Below are positions 16,147-30,056 of a stretch of DNA of 64,000 nucleotides, in pieces; position 1 is the stretch's first letter, and every line of letters starts with the position of its first letter. A model generated the notes under the pieces. It made no database searches and was not told where the DNA came from. It worked only from the letters and a program-made list of their open reading frames with translations. This DNA is from Comamonadaceae bacterium. GTDB lineage: Bacteria > Pseudomonadota > Gammaproteobacteria > Burkholderiales > Burkholderiaceae_C. Both the position numbers and the translations under genes were made by a program. The stretch spans positions 62,001-126,000 of the forward strand of contig JAIXSQ010000009.1 of the NCBI GenBank assembly GCA_027484575.1, written 5' to 3'.

Positions 16147-16950
16147 TCAGGGCGGCGACGCGCCGGCGAGCCAGGCCAGCTCGTCGGCCGAGAAGCCCGC
16201 CTTCAGCCGGGCCCGGGTGTTGAACGGCGGGTGCAGCCGCGGGGCGGCGTGCCGCTGCGCCAGCACGGGGTAGTGGGCCACGGGGTCCAGCCCCTCGCGC
16301 GCGCACAGCCAGCGGTACCAGTGGTTGCCGATCGCCACGTGGCCGACCTCGTCGCGCAGGATCACGTCCAGGATCTCCACCGCGCGCAGCGCGGCGGGCG
16401 AGCCGACGGCGCGCAGCTTGTCCTGGATCTGCGGCGTGGCGTCCAGGCCGCGGGCCTCGAGCGTGCGCGGCACCAGCGCCATGCGCGCGACCACGTCGCC
16501 GGCCGTGCGCTCGCACATGGTCCAGAGGTTGTCGTGGGCGGCGAAGTCGCCGTAGGCATGGCCCAGGGTGGCCAGGTGGTCGCGCAGCAGGCCGAAGTGC
16601 GTGGCCTCCTCGGCGGCCACGCGCAGCCAGTCGTGCTGGAACTGCGGCGGCAGGCCGTCGAAGCGCCAGGCGGCGTCGAGCGCCAGGTTGATCGCGTTGA
16701 ACTCGATGTGGGCGATGGCGTGCAGCAGCGCGGCCAGGCCCTCGGGCTTGTGCGGCGAGCGGCGCGGCACCTTGGCCGGGTGCACCAGCACGGGCTGCGC
16801 GGGACGGCCGGGCAGCGGCTGCGCGGACACGGGGGCGGTGGCCGCGATCGGCAGGCCGGGCGCCGCCGCGTGCAGGGCGAGGGCGGCCGCGGCCTTGGCG
16901 GCGGGATCGGGCTCGCACAGGGCGGCGAGCGCCTGCTGGCGAAGCTCCAT
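16147..16950 (-). CDS. DUF455 family ferritin-like protein
   Basis: Cytoplasmic helical protein of 267 aa. The segments HAIAHIEFNAINLALD, AAEEATHFGLL and LRDEVGHVAIGNHWY supply paired Glu and His ligands in the spacing of a ferritin-like di-iron four-helix bundle. This matches DUF455, some of whose members resemble the tRNA hydroxylase MiaE. The chemistry is not established. It lies between the protease gene and the EAL-HDOD gene, all on the minus strand with short gaps. Confidence 0.8.
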   Translation of the reverse strand: MELRQQALAALCEPDPAAKAAAALALHAAAPGLPIAATAPVSAQPLPGRPAQPVLVHPAKVPRRSPHKPEGLAALLHAIAHIEFNAINLALDAAWRFDGLPPQFQHDWLRVAAEEATHFGLLRDHLATLGHAYGDFAAHDNLWTMCERTAGDVVARMALVPRTLEARGLDATPQIQDKLRAVGSPAALRAVEILDVILRDEVGHVAIGNHWYRWLCAREGLDPVAHYPVLAQRHAAPRLHPPFNTRARLKAGFSADELAWLAGASPP

Positions 16951-16984
16951 GGGGCGGCGATTGTAGGCAGCCGCCCGGCGGCGC

Positions 16985-18229
16985 TCAGGTGGCCAGCAGT
17001 TCCTCGGCCCAGGCCAGCGACTGCAGGTGCGCCATGTTGACCTGGTGGCCCGACAGCAGCAGCTCGCTGGCGTAGCGGGCGAAGGCGTCGTCGTTGGCGC
17101 CCTCGCAGGCCTCGGTCAGCGCCAGGAAGGGCTGGAACAGGCCGCGGCGGTACAGCAGGGCATCGGTCACGGCGGTGGGCAGGGCCAGGCCTTCCAGGGC
17201 CTGCTCCATCGGCACGCCGGTCATCGCATCGAGCAGCGAGAACACGCCAACCACGAAGGCCTGGTCGCACTGCTCGGGCGTGAGCAGCTCCGAGGCCAGC
17301 AGTTCCATCAGCCGGCCGCGCACGACGGCCGTGTAGCCCAGCGCGGGAGCGCCGCTGCGCGAGGTGGCCAGCAGCACGGTGGCCCAGCGCAGCAGGCGCT
17401 GCATGCCCACCATCATCACGGCGCTGCGGAACGAGGTGATCTCGGTGGCCAGGCCGAAGGCGCCGGAGTTGATGAACTTCAGCAGGTTGAAGCTCAGGCC
17501 CGGGTCGCGCTTGAGCAGCTCCTCGATCTCGGCGGTGTCGGCCTCGCGGCGCAGCAGCGCCACCAGCTCCAGGATCACGGCCTGGTTCGGGTCGAGCTTG
17601 TGGCCCTTGCGCTGCTTGGGCTTGGCATACCAGCTGCCCTGGAACAGGTCCACGCCCAGGCCCAGCAGGTCGGCATGGCGCACCGGGTCGTGCACGCTGC
17701 CGGCGATCACGCGCACCTTGGCCGCTGCGGCCAGCTTGATGACGCTGGGCAGTGCCGGCGCGGGCAGGCGGGCGACGTCCAGCTTGAGGTAGTCGGCATG
17801 CTGCAGCCAGGGGCGCCAGCTGCTGGACAGGGCTTCCTGGCCCAGCAGCAGGCGCACGCCCTGCGCCTTGATCGCGGCCAGCTGCTCGGCGCCCTGCGCG
17901 ATGCCGGCGGCGTCCAGGCCCTGCGGCATGTCGACCGCCAGCACCAGCTGCTGCGGGTCCACGTCCTGCAACCAGCCGGCCGACAGGCTGGCCAGCGAGC
18001 AGGGCAGCACCAGCACGCGGCGCTCGGCCAGCGGCTTGCTGGCCAGCAGCAGGCGGGCATGGGCCAGCAGCGCGGCGTCGCGCTCCAGCCCGGGCGGCGC
18101 GCCGCTGACGTCGGTCAGCTCGTAGCCGTGGATGGCGTTGCGCGCATCCAGGATGACCTGGCGGGCGAAGCGGGAACCGTCGCCTGCGGTCGGGGCATCG
18201 GGGCGGGTCGGGGCGTCGGCTTGGATCAT
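16985..18229 (-). CDS. EAL-HDOD signalling protein (YuxH type)
   Basis: Cytoplasmic two-domain protein of 414 aa. The N-terminal half is a degenerate EAL domain: HGYELTD keeps the Glu of the EAL signature, but the DDFG catalytic region is gone, so phosphodiesterase activity is unlikely. The C-terminal HDOD domain starts near residue 215, with [19 protein letters not shown] and [17 protein letters not shown]. Such proteins relay c-di-GMP or stress signals, often to motility. ATG at 18229 is used, because an upstream ATG at 18298 adds only low-complexity sequence. Confidence 0.85.
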   Translation of the reverse strand: MIQADAPTRPDAPTAGDGSRFARQVILDARNAIHGYELTDVSGAPPGLERDAALLAHARLLLASKPLAERRVLVLPCSLASLSAGWLQDVDPQQLVLAVDMPQGLDAAGIAQGAEQLAAIKAQGVRLLLGQEALSSSWRPWLQHADYLKLDVARLPAPALPSVIKLAAAAKVRVIAGSVHDPVRHADLLGLGVDLFQGSWYAKPKQRKGHKLDPNQAVILELVALLRREADTAEIEELLKRDPGLSFNLLKFINSGAFGLATEITSFRSAVMMVGMQRLLRWATVLLATSRSGAPALGYTAVVRGRLMELLASELLTPEQCDQAFVVGVFSLLDAMTGVPMEQALEGLALPTAVTDALLYRRGLFQPFLALTEACEGANDDAFARYASELLLSGHQVNMAHLQSLAWAEELLAT

Positions 18230-18304
18230 GGGGAGGGCGCTCGTTCGGGTTTGCAGCCGATTCTGGGAGCGTCCGGCCCGGGGCCATCGGCTGAACACCC
18301 TACC

Positions 18305-18310
18305 TACAAT
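18305..18310 (+). promoter_or_regulatory. -10 element (TACAAT) of the gamma-carbonic anhydrase gene
   Basis: TACAAT lies 30 nt before the ATG at 18341. A strong ribosome binding site (TAAGGAG, 18324-18330) sits in the leader, so this gene has a normal leadered transcript. Confidence 0.5.
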
Positions 18311-18340
18311 GCCTCTTTTCCCCTAAGGAGCGCTGCGGCG

Positions 18341-18865
18341 ATGGCGGTGTACGAACTGGATGGCAAGGCGCCCGTGCTGGGCGCGGGGGCCTGGGTGGCC
18401 GATTCGGCGCAGGTGATCGGCGCGGTGGAACTGGCGGACAACGCCAGCGTGTGGTTCGGCGCCGTCGTGCGCGGCGACACCGAGACCATCCGCATCGGGG
18501 CCAACAGCAACGTGCAGGACGGCTCGGTGCTGCATGCCGACCACGGCAAGCCGCTGACCATCGGGGCCAACGTCACGGTGGGCCACCAGGTCATGCTGCA
18601 CGGCTGCACCATCGGCGACGGCTCGCTGGTGGGCATCCAGGCGGTGGTGCTCAACGGCGCGCGCATCGGCCGCAACTGCATCGTCGGCGCGGGCAGCGTG
18701 GTGACCGAGGGCAAGGAGTTCCCCGACAACAGCCTGATCATCGGCGCGCCGGCCAAGGTGGTGCGCGAGCTGGACGCGGCCACGGCCGCCAGGCTGGCCG
18801 AGAGCGCGGCCCACTACGTCGACAACGCCCGCCGCTTTGCGCGGGGCTTGAAGAAGATCGGCTGA
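18341..18865 (+). CDS. Gamma-carbonic anhydrase family protein
   Basis: Left-handed beta-helix hexapeptide protein of 174 aa, the YrdA/CaiE type. The three zinc histidines of gamma-carbonic anhydrases are present as H65 (LHADHG), H82 and H87 (GHQVMLHGC), and the trimer-forming [11 protein letters not shown] strand is intact. It probably hydrates carbon dioxide or binds zinc in the cytoplasm; many bacterial homologues show little activity. The C-terminal helix ends [11 protein letters not shown]. It is followed 57 nt later by hslO. Confidence 0.9.
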   Translation: MAVYELDGKAPVLGAGAWVADSAQVIGAVELADNASVWFGAVVRGDTETIRIGANSNVQDGSVLHADHGKPLTIGANVTVGHQVMLHGCTIGDGSLVGIQAVVLNGARIGRNCIVGAGSVVTEGKEFPDNSLIIGAPAKVVRELDAATAARLAESAAHYVDNARRFARGLKKIG

Positions 18866-18874
18866 GCGCCATCT

Positions 18875-18909
18875 GGGCAGGCTGGCCCCGCCGGGGCCCC
18901 TGCCTGCCC
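18875..18909. other. GC-rich hairpin between carbonic anhydrase gene and hslO
   Basis: GGGCAGG (18875-18881) pairs with CCTGCCC (18903-18909) around an inner GGCCCC/GGGGCC stem. There is no T-run, so it is not a standard terminator. It sits just before the hslO start. Confidence 0.4.
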
Positions 18910-18922
18910 CCTCCTGTTCCCG

Positions 18923-19894
18923 ATGTCCGCATTGCACAAGTTCCTCTTCGACGGCCTGCCCGTGCGCGGCGCCCTGGTGCGCCTCGACGATGCCTGGGCC
19001 GAGATCCTGGCGCGCCGCCAGTCCAACACCGCCACCGGCCCCTGGCCCGCGCCCGTCGCGGCGCTGATGGGCGAGATGGCCGCCGCCGGCGTGCTGATGC
19101 AGTCGAACATCAAGTTCAACGGCGCGCTGGTGCTGCAGATCTTCGGCGACGGCCCGGTCAAGGTGGCCGTGGCCGAGGTGCAGCAGGACCTGAGCCTGCG
19201 TGCCACCGCCAAGGTGGTGGGCGAGGTGGCCGACGGTGCCGACCTGGCCGCGCTGGTGAACGTGGGCAACCAGGGCCGCTGCGCGATCACGCTGGACCCC
19301 AAGGACAAGCTGCCGGGCCAGCAGCCCTACCAGGGCGTGGTGCCGTTGCACGGCGACCAGCGCGAGCCGCTGGGCCGGCTGTCGCAGGTGCTGGAGCACT
19401 ACATGCTGCAGTCCGAGCAGCTGGACACCACGCTGGTGCTGGCGGCCGACGGCCAGGTCGCCGCGGGCCTGCTGATCCAGCGCCTGCCGGTGCAGGGCGC
19501 GGGCAACCTCGAGGGCCGGGTGGCCGCCGACCCGCACGGCATCGGCAGCGACGAGGACTACAACCGCATCGCCGTGCTGGCGCGCAGCCTGCAGCCGCAG
19601 GAACTGCTGACCCTGGACGCCGACACCATCCTGCGCCGGCTGTTCTGGGAGGAGAAGGTGCTGCGCTTCCCGGCCGTCGAGCCGCACTTCGCCTGCAGCT
19701 GCAGCCGCGAGCGCGTGGCCGGCATGCTGCGCAGCCTGGGCCGCGACGAGACCGACGACATCGTGGCCGAGCAGGGCCAGATCGAGGTGGGCTGCGACTT
19801 CTGCGGCGCGCAGTACCGCTTCGACCGGGTCGACGCCGCGCAGCTGTTCACCGACCCGGGCGCCCAGCCCCCCGCCGGCTCGGCCACGCACTGA
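18923..19894 (+). CDS. hslO: Hsp33 family redox-regulated chaperone
   Basis: Cytoplasmic holdase of 323 aa, activated by oxidative unfolding. The C-terminal zinc switch is intact as CSC (FACSCSRERV) and CDFC (GCDFCGAQY), the four cysteines that release zinc on oxidation. The N-terminal domain shows the expected GEMAAAGVLMQSNIKF segment. It ends with no gap at the stop codon of a convergent ATPase gene. No clear ribosome binding site precedes the ATG at 18923. Confidence 0.95.
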   Translation: MSALHKFLFDGLPVRGALVRLDDAWAEILARRQSNTATGPWPAPVAALMGEMAAAGVLMQSNIKFNGALVLQIFGDGPVKVAVAEVQQDLSLRATAKVVGEVADGADLAALVNVGNQGRCAITLDPKDKLPGQQPYQGVVPLHGDQREPLGRLSQVLEHYMLQSEQLDTTLVLAADGQVAAGLLIQRLPVQGAGNLEGRVAADPHGIGSDEDYNRIAVLARSLQPQELLTLDADTILRRLFWEEKVLRFPAVEPHFACSCSRERVAGMLRSLGRDETDDIVAEQGQIEVGCDFCGAQYRFDRVDAAQLFTDPGAQPPAGSATH

Positions 19895-20560
19895 TCACCC
19901 GGCCCCCGCCAGCCGCCTGAACAGGCGGCGTTCGCAGTCGGGGTCGCCGCAGTTCGCGCAGGCATGCACCCAGCCGCCAGGGGCATGCCGCGCCTGGCCC
20001 AGCAGGGCCTGCACGGGCGCCAGCGCGTTGCGCAGCCGCGCCGGCCCGCTGCCGTACACCACCCGGTAGGCGATCCCCGCGCCGTCCAGCGCGGCGCGCA
20101 ACTGCGCGTCGACCTGCGCGCGCACGGCCGGGCCGGCCCGCTGCAGGCCGTCGTCCACCCAGGGCAGGTCCAGGCCGGCCAGCAGCAGCAGGTCGCAGCC
20201 GCGCAGCCAGGCCAGGGCGCGTTGCCAGGTGGGGTCGGTGGGGAAGGCCAGGCCGCCGTACAGCGCGGCGAGCAGGCCGGCCGTGTCGGCCAGCACCACG
20301 CCGGGGCCGCTGGCCGCGGCCATGTCGACGGCGGCGTCCTGCGCATCGGCGATGGCGCGGTGTTCCTCGGGGGTGGGGGCGCGGCCCTGGCGCTCGCACC
20401 AGGCCCGCAGGCCCTCGGGCACGACGGTGGCCGCATGGCCGTCCGCGCGCAGGGCGGTGGCCAGGGCGCGGGCCAGGGTGGACTTGCCGGTGCTCTCGGC
20501 CCCCAGCAGCACCACGCGCAGGGCGCGGTGCGGCCGCGGGGCCGGGGAGGGCGCCGTCAC
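19895..20560 (-). CDS. NadR-like P-loop ATPase/kinase
   Basis: Cytoplasmic nucleotide-binding protein of 221 aa. The Walker A loop GAESTGKST resembles the ribosylnicotinamide kinase half of NadR, as do PTPEEHRAIADAQ and the LLLAGLDLPWVDDGL strand. It probably phosphorylates a nucleoside such as nicotinamide riboside, but that is inference. A C-terminal CANCGDPDC cluster could bind zinc. The GTG start at 20560 overlaps the ftsB stop codon (GTGA), making it the last gene of the pyrG-kdsA-eno-ftsB run. Confidence 0.75.
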   Translation of the reverse strand: MTAPSPAPRPHRALRVVLLGAESTGKSTLARALATALRADGHAATVVPEGLRAWCERQGRAPTPEEHRAIADAQDAAVDMAAASGPGVVLADTAGLLAALYGGLAFPTDPTWQRALAWLRGCDLLLLAGLDLPWVDDGLQRAGPAVRAQVDAQLRAALDGAGIAYRVVYGSGPARLRNALAPVQALLGQARHAPGGWVHACANCGDPDCERRLFRRLAGAG

Positions 20561-20838
20561 CGCGGGGCGACGACGTTGATGTACACCTCGTTGGGCTTGA
20601 CCATGCCCAGCTCGAGCCGGGCCTTCTCCTCGACCATCTCCAGGCCTTCGCGCAGGTCGCGGACCTCGGCGGCCAGCCGTTCGTTGCGCTGCTGCGCGGC
20701 CACGTTGGCCGACTGCTGCTCGCGCAGCCGGCGCTGCATCTCGCCCACGTTGCCCACGCTGCCCGGCCCGAACCACAGCTGGCCGTGCACGATGGCGAGC
20801 AGGGCGACCAGCAGCAGGGGGACGATGCGCGTGGCCAT
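20557..20838 (-). CDS. ftsB: Cell division protein FtsB
   Basis: Small bitopic division protein of 93 aa. One N-terminal membrane helix (IVPLLLVALLAIVHGQLWFG) is followed by a periplasmic coiled coil rich in Arg, Glu and Gln, and a C-terminal EEKARLELGMVKPNEVY typical of FtsB. It forms the FtsQBL complex that activates septal wall synthesis. It follows eno by 11 nt, the standard betaproteobacterial eno-ftsB arrangement. Confidence 0.93.
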   Translation of the reverse strand: MATRIVPLLLVALLAIVHGQLWFGPGSVGNVGEMQRRLREQQSANVAAQQRNERLAAEVRDLREGLEMVEEKARLELGMVKPNEVYINVVAPR

Positions 20839-20849
20839 GGGCGCGGGCC

Positions 20850-22178
<1,329 letters not shown>

Positions 22179-22461
22179 TCAGACACCTTCGATCAGCACC
22201 ATGCGCATCACCGCGGCGCCCTGGCGCGCGGCCTTGGCGGCCTGGTACTCGGCGGAGTCGTAGAAGGCGCGCGCCTTCTCGGGCGACGGGAACTTCAGCA
22301 GCACCACGCGCACGGGCGACCAGTCGCCCTCGAGCACGTCGACCTTGCCGCCGCGGATGCACACCTCGGCGCCGTGCGCCTGCATCGCGATGGTAGACAG
22401 CTTCTTGTACTGCTCGTATTGGACCGGGTCGGTGACGTCGACGTTGGCCAGGACGTAGGCG

Positions 22462-22469
<8 letters not shown>
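22179..22469 (-). CDS. DUF1330 family protein
   Basis: Small ferredoxin-like-fold protein of 96 aa. The pattern [17 protein letters not shown], then [13 protein letters not shown] and RARAFYDS-like [15 protein letters not shown], is DUF1330 (a dimeric alpha-beta barrel related to EthD and monooxygenases). The function is unknown. The start is TTG at 22469, 7 nt inside the end of kdsA, so translation is probably coupled to kdsA. It sits between kdsA and eno. Confidence 0.8.
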
Positions 22470-23316
<847 letters not shown>

Positions 23317-23327
23317 GGCAGGGGCCT

Positions 23328-26327
<3,000 letters not shown>

Positions 26328-26331
<4 letters not shown>

Positions 26332-26774
26332 ACATCGACCTCAAGATCCTCGACCCCCGCATGGCCGGGCAGCTGCCCGCCTATGCCACGCCCGGCAGCG
26401 CCGGGCTGGACCTGCGCGCCTGCATCGACGCGCCGCTGCAGCTGGCGCCCAACGCCTGGCAGCTGGTGCCCACCGGCATCGCCATCTGGATCCGCGATCC
26501 CGGCTACGCGGCCCTGATCCTTCCGCGCTCGGGCCTGGGCCACAAGCACGGCATCGTGCTGGGCAACCTGGTCGGCCTGATCGACAGCGACTACCAGGGC
26601 CAGCTGATGGTCAGCTGCTGGAACCGCAGCTCCGAGCCCTTCACGCTGAACCCGATGGAGCGGCTGGCCCAGCTGGTGATCGTGCCGGTCGCGCAGGCCA
26701 GCTTCCGCGTGGTCGACGAGTTCCCGCCGACCGAGCGCGGCGAGGGCGGCTACGGCTCCACCGGCAAGGGCTGA
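26328..26774 (+). CDS. dut: dUTP diphosphatase
   Basis: Trimeric enzyme of 148 aa that hydrolyses dUTP to dUMP, keeping uracil out of DNA and supplying thymidylate synthesis. All five dUTPase motifs are present, including [29 protein letters not shown], and the C-terminal arm [12 protein letters not shown]. It is translationally coupled to coaBC, a conserved bacterial pair. Confidence 0.97.
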
Positions 26775-26785
26775 GCCACGGGGCT

Positions 26786-26806
26786 GACCGCGGCTCGGCC
26801 GCGGTC
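26786..26806. terminator. Hairpin after dut (weak terminator candidate)
   Basis: GACCGCGGC (26786-26794) pairs perfectly with GCCGCGGTC (26798-26806) across a 3-nt loop. CTACAGGG follows, so there is no T-run. It could mark the 3' end of coaBC-dut mRNA. Confidence 0.4.
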
Positions 26807-26893
26807 CTACAGGGATGTGCGGCGATCCCATCGGCCAGGCGCCCGCGGGCCGGCCTCCAATGGGCTGTGTCAGCAGTTCACAAGGAGCTTCCC

Positions 26894-27415
26894 ATGCGCA
26901 GTCCCACCCGCACCCTGTCCGCCGTCGCGGCGACCGCCATCCTGGCCGCCTGCGGCGGCGTGCCGATGAACAACCAGGCCCAGATGGGGTACCCGGCACC
27001 GGCCGCAGGCACCCAGTCGGCCACGGTCGGCACGGCGGCGCCCGCCGCCGTCGAGATGGGCCGCATCACCGACATCCAGGTCGCGCAGCCCACCGCGGCC
27101 TCCTCGGGCCCCAACGTGGGCCGCGCCGTCGCCGGCGGCCTGATCGGCGCCGTGGTCGGCAGCGTCATCGGCAAGAACATCGACAACGGCCACAGCCGCA
27201 GCGGTGCCACGGTGCTGGGCGGCGCCGCCGGTGCGGCGATCGGCAGCGGCGTGGGGCGCAACAACGCGCCGCAACCCGCGGGCCAGCAGCTGGCCTACCG
27301 CGTGACGGTGCAGACCGACCAGGGCCTCATGCGCACCTACGAGGTGGGCGCCCTGGGCGACCTGCGCGTGGGCGACCGCGTGCGGGTGGACAACGGCGTG
27401 ATCTACCGGTCCTGA
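26894..27415 (+). CDS. Glycine-zipper 2TM lipoprotein
   Basis: Envelope lipoprotein of 173 aa. The signal peptide ends in the lipobox LAAC (AILAACGG), predicting lipidation at Cys20 or so. Residues about 77-125 carry the glycine-zipper pair AVAGGLIGAVVGSVIGKNI and AAGAAIGSGVG, typical of SlyB/YMGG-type outer-membrane proteins. A C-terminal domain (YRVTVQTDQGLMRTYEV...GDRVRVDNGVIYR) is common to this family. AAGGAG precedes the ATG. It stands alone after dut. Confidence 0.85.
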   Translation: MRSPTRTLSAVAATAILAACGGVPMNNQAQMGYPAPAAGTQSATVGTAAPAAVEMGRITDIQVAQPTAASSGPNVGRAVAGGLIGAVVGSVIGKNIDNGHSRSGATVLGGAAGAAIGSGVGRNNAPQPAGQQLAYRVTVQTDQGLMRTYEVGALGDLRVGDRVRVDNGVIYRS

Positions 27416-27442
27416 CGGACCGCCGCCGGCCGGGGCAGGGGC

Positions 27443-27961
27443 TCAGTGCAGCGAACTGCTGCCCGGCGCCTGCGGCTGCACGCGGAAGAAGCCGGTGCCC
27501 GCGGTGCCGCGGCCGACCTCCTCCTCGGTGGCCTCGCGCACGGCCTCGACCTTCAGGTGCAGGCGCAGCGCGATGCCCGCCAGCGGATGGTTGGCGTCGA
27601 GCACCACGTGCTCGGGATAGATCTCGGTGACCGTGTAGAGCGCGTCGCGCGGCGCGTCGGGGTTGCTGCCCGCGGGCAGGCCCTCGAAGGTCATGCCTTC
27701 CTCGAGCTGCTCGGGAAAGAGCTCGCGCTTCTCCAGGAACACCAGCTCGCCCTCGTAGTCGCCGAAGGCGTCCTCGGGCTCCAGGTGCAGGTCGACGCGG
27801 TCGCCGGGTTCGTGGCCCTGCAGGGCCTCCTCGATCTTGGCCAGCAGGTCGCCGCCGCCCACCAGGAATTCCACCGGTTCGTCGAGCACGTCCAGCGTCT
27901 CGCCCAGGGTGTCCTTGAGGGTCCAGGTCAGCGCGACCACGCAGTGGGGGGTGACTTCCAT
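27443..27961 (-). CDS. FKBP-type peptidyl-prolyl isomerase, SlyD-like
   Basis: Cytoplasmic prolyl isomerase and folding helper of 172 aa. The order is a split FKBP domain (ALTWTLKDTLGETLD, FLVGGGDLLAKIEEALQGHEPGD) interrupted by the insert-in-flap region from EPEDAFGDYEGELV to LDANHPLAG, then LHLKVEAVREAT. It lacks the long histidine-rich metal-binding tail of E. coli SlyD and has only a short tail. It is divergent from the roxA-like gene with only 35 nt between the starts. Confidence 0.9.
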   Translation of the reverse strand: MEVTPHCVVALTWTLKDTLGETLDVLDEPVEFLVGGGDLLAKIEEALQGHEPGDRVDLHLEPEDAFGDYEGELVFLEKRELFPEQLEEGMTFEGLPAGSNPDAPRDALYTVTEIYPEHVVLDANHPLAGIALRLHLKVEAVREATEEEVGRGTAGTGFFRVQPQAPGSSSLH

Positions 27962-27996
27962 GGGGGAGAATTGTCGCCGCTTTCACCTGCCCCTCC

Positions 27997-29160
27997 ATGG
28001 ACATCCACGCACCCCTCGCCCTGCTGGGCGGCCTCTCGCCCGAGCTCTTCATGCAGCGCCACTGGCAGCGCAAGCCGCTGCTGGTGCGGGGCGCCGTCCC
28101 GGGCATGCAGCCCCTGCTGGATCGCGCCGGCCTGTTCGCGCTGGCGGGCCGCGAGGAGGTCGAGTCGCGCGTGGTGCGGCGCGACCTGGCCACCGGCGCG
28201 TGGACGCTGGCGCGCGGCCCGTTCGGTGCGCGTGCGCTGCCGGCCGCCTCGCGCGCGGGCTGGACCCTGCTGGTGCAGGGCCTGGACCTGCACCTGGATG
28301 CCGCCCACGCCCTGCTGCAGCAGTTCCGGTTCGTGCCGCAGGCGCGGCTGGACGACCTGATGGTCAGCTGGGCCAGCGACGGCGGCGGGGTGGGGCCGCA
28401 CTTCGACAGCTACGACGTGTTCCTGCTGCAGGCGCACGGCCGGCGCCGCTGGCGCTGGGGCCGGCAGAAGGACCTGTCGCTGCAGGACGGGGTGCCGCTG
28501 AAGATCCTGCAGCGCTTCGAGCCCGAGCACGAGGCCGTGCTCGAGCCTGGCGACATGCTGTACCTGCCGCCGCGCTACGCGCACGACGGCATCGCCGAGG
28601 GCGAGTGCCAGACCTGCTCGATCGGTTTTCGCGCGCCCGGCCGCCACGAGCTCGCGCGCGAGCTGCTGCAGCGCCTGGCCGAGGACGTGGACGACGGCGC
28701 CGATGCGCTCTACCAGGACCCCAGGCAGCCCGCGGTGGCCGCGCCGGGGGCGATCCCGGAGGGCCTGGCGGCCTTCGCGCAGGAGGCGCTGCGGCGCGCG
28801 CTGGACGATCCGCACGGGCTCGACCGCGCGCTGGGCGAGATCCTCAGCGAGCCCAAGCCCAGCGTCTGGTTCGACGAGGGCGGCAAGGCCCCGCGCGCCG
28901 GGCAGGCCTTGGTGCTCGACCGCCGCACCCGCATGCTCTACGACGGCCGCCACGTGTTCGCCAACGGCGAGAGCTGGCGCGCCGGCGGGGCCGACGCCCG
29001 GCTGATGCGGCGGCTGGCCGACCGGCGCCGGCTCGAGGCGGCCGAGCTCGCCGGCGCCAGCGCCGATGCGCGGGGCCTGCTGGCCGGCTGGTGCGAGGCC
29101 GGGTGGGCGCATGCCGAGCCCGCCGCAGCCGCCCGCCCAGGGCGCGGGGCGCGGCGGTGA
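27997..29160 (+). CDS. Ribosomal protein hydroxylase of the cupin/JmjC type (RoxA/YcfD)
   Basis: Fe(II)/2-oxoglutarate oxygenase of 387 aa, close in length to E. coli YcfD (RoxA), which hydroxylates an arginine of ribosomal protein L16. The iron ligands are readable as H135-x-D137 (GPHFDSYDVF) and H196 (PPRYAHDG). The LQAHGRRRWRWG strand and a C-terminal winged-helix-like region complete the fold. The L16 target is inferred from the family. Its stop codon overlaps the GTG of the next gene. Confidence 0.88.
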   Translation: MDIHAPLALLGGLSPELFMQRHWQRKPLLVRGAVPGMQPLLDRAGLFALAGREEVESRVVRRDLATGAWTLARGPFGARALPAASRAGWTLLVQGLDLHLDAAHALLQQFRFVPQARLDDLMVSWASDGGGVGPHFDSYDVFLLQAHGRRRWRWGRQKDLSLQDGVPLKILQRFEPEHEAVLEPGDMLYLPPRYAHDGIAEGECQTCSIGFRAPGRHELARELLQRLAEDVDDGADALYQDPRQPAVAAPGAIPEGLAAFAQEALRRALDDPHGLDRALGEILSEPKPSVWFDEGGKAPRAGQALVLDRRTRMLYDGRHVFANGESWRAGGADARLMRRLADRRRLEAAELAGASADARGLLAGWCEAGWAHAEPAAAARPGRGARR

Positions 29161-29642
29161 GCCTGCTGCCGCAGGGCCGCTTCGAGGGCCGCCAGGCCTT
29201 CCAGCAGCTGGTGCGCGATGCGTTCGCCGCCGCGGCGCAGGAGGGCTGGCGCGAGCTGGTGCTGGTCGACGCCGACTTCGCCGACTGGCCGCTGGGGGAG
29301 CGCGCGGTCGCGCAGTCGCTGCACGACTGGTCCGCCTCGGGGCGCCGCTGCATCCTGCTGGCGCGCAGCTGGGACGAGGTGCCGCGCCGCCATGCACGCT
29401 TCGTCGGCTGGCGCCAGACCTGGTCGCACATCGTCCAGGCGCACGGTTGCCGCACGGCCGACCCGCTGGAGCTGCCCAGCGCGATCTGGTCGCCCGGCTG
29501 GGTGCTGCACCGGCTCGATCCGGTGCACGGCGTGGGCGTCACGGGCACCGAGCCCGACCGCCGCCTGTTGCTGCGCGAGCAGATCGACGCATGGCTCGCG
29601 CGCAGCAGTCCGGCCTTTCCCGCGACCACGCTGGGCCTCTGA
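29157..29642 (+). CDS. Hypothetical protein coupled to the hydroxylase gene
   Basis: Soluble protein of 161 aa that I do not recognise. It begins with GTG overlapping the upstream stop codon (GTGA), so it is co-translated with the RoxA-like gene. Strands LVLVDADFADWPLGE and RCILLARSWDEVPRRHARF and a C-terminal helix LLLREQIDAWLARS suggest an alpha-beta fold with no signal peptide or membrane helix. The tight coupling suggests a role with the hydroxylase or its substrate. Confidence 0.75.
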   Translation: MSLLPQGRFEGRQAFQQLVRDAFAAAAQEGWRELVLVDADFADWPLGERAVAQSLHDWSASGRRCILLARSWDEVPRRHARFVGWRQTWSHIVQAHGCRTADPLELPSAIWSPGWVLHRLDPVHGVGVTGTEPDRRLLLREQIDAWLARSSPAFPATTLGL

Positions 29643-29685
29643 GCCGCGCCGGGGCCGCGCAACCCGGCCGTCAGGGCGACCTGCC

Positions 29686-29691
29686 TATAAT
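29686..29691 (+). promoter_or_regulatory. -10 element (TATAAT) of the Ala/Pro-rich lipoprotein gene
   Basis: A perfect TATAAT lies 102 nt before the ATG at 29794, giving a leader of about 95 nt. The leader contains two CCGGCC blocks that could pair (29729-29756). Confidence 0.55.
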
Positions 29692-29793
29692 TTCGGGCTG
29701 AGCAGAAGGAGCTCGAGTCCCTGTTCAGCCGGCCAGCGCCCCGGGGGTGAGCCGGCCATTTCCGGAAATTCCACACCTCACAAGGAAACTGCA

Positions 29794-30036
29794 ATGAAGA
29801 AATCGCTCGTCCTGGCGACCCTGATGGCTGCTGCCGCCCTGGCCGCTTGCGGCAAGAAGGAAGAGCCGGCGCCCGCGCCCGCTCCGGCCCCTGCCGCCGC
29901 CCCGGCTCCCGCCGCCGCCCCGGCCGCTGCCCCCGCCTCCGACGCCGCTGCCGGCGCTGCTTCGGCTGCCGCCGCTGCCGCTGCTTCGGCCCCCGCTGCC
30001 GCCGCCGCGCCCGCCGCTTCGGCCGCCAGCAAGTAA
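29794..30036 (+). CDS. Small Ala/Pro-rich lipoprotein
   Basis: Tiny envelope lipoprotein of 80 aa. The signal peptide MKKSLVLATLMAAAALAAC ends in the lipobox LAAC, followed by GKKEEP and then a tail made almost only of Ala, Pro and Ser. The tail has no globular fold and looks like a flexible tether or spacer. It has its own TATAAT promoter, a long leader, an AAGGAA ribosome binding site and a strong terminator, as expected of an abundant monocistronic mRNA. The function is unknown. Confidence 0.85.
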   Translation: MKKSLVLATLMAAAALAACGKKEEPAPAPAPAPAAAPAPAAAPAAAPASDAAAGAASAAAAAAASAPAAAAAPAASAASK

Positions 30037-30056
30037 TCGGGTCTCCCGGTCACGAC

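Noticed and set aside
29778..30053. A 91-codon minus-strand frame made mostly of Ala opposite the small lipoprotein
   Set aside because: It is the mirror of the Ala/Pro codons of the lipoprotein gene, which has a signal peptide, promoter and terminator.
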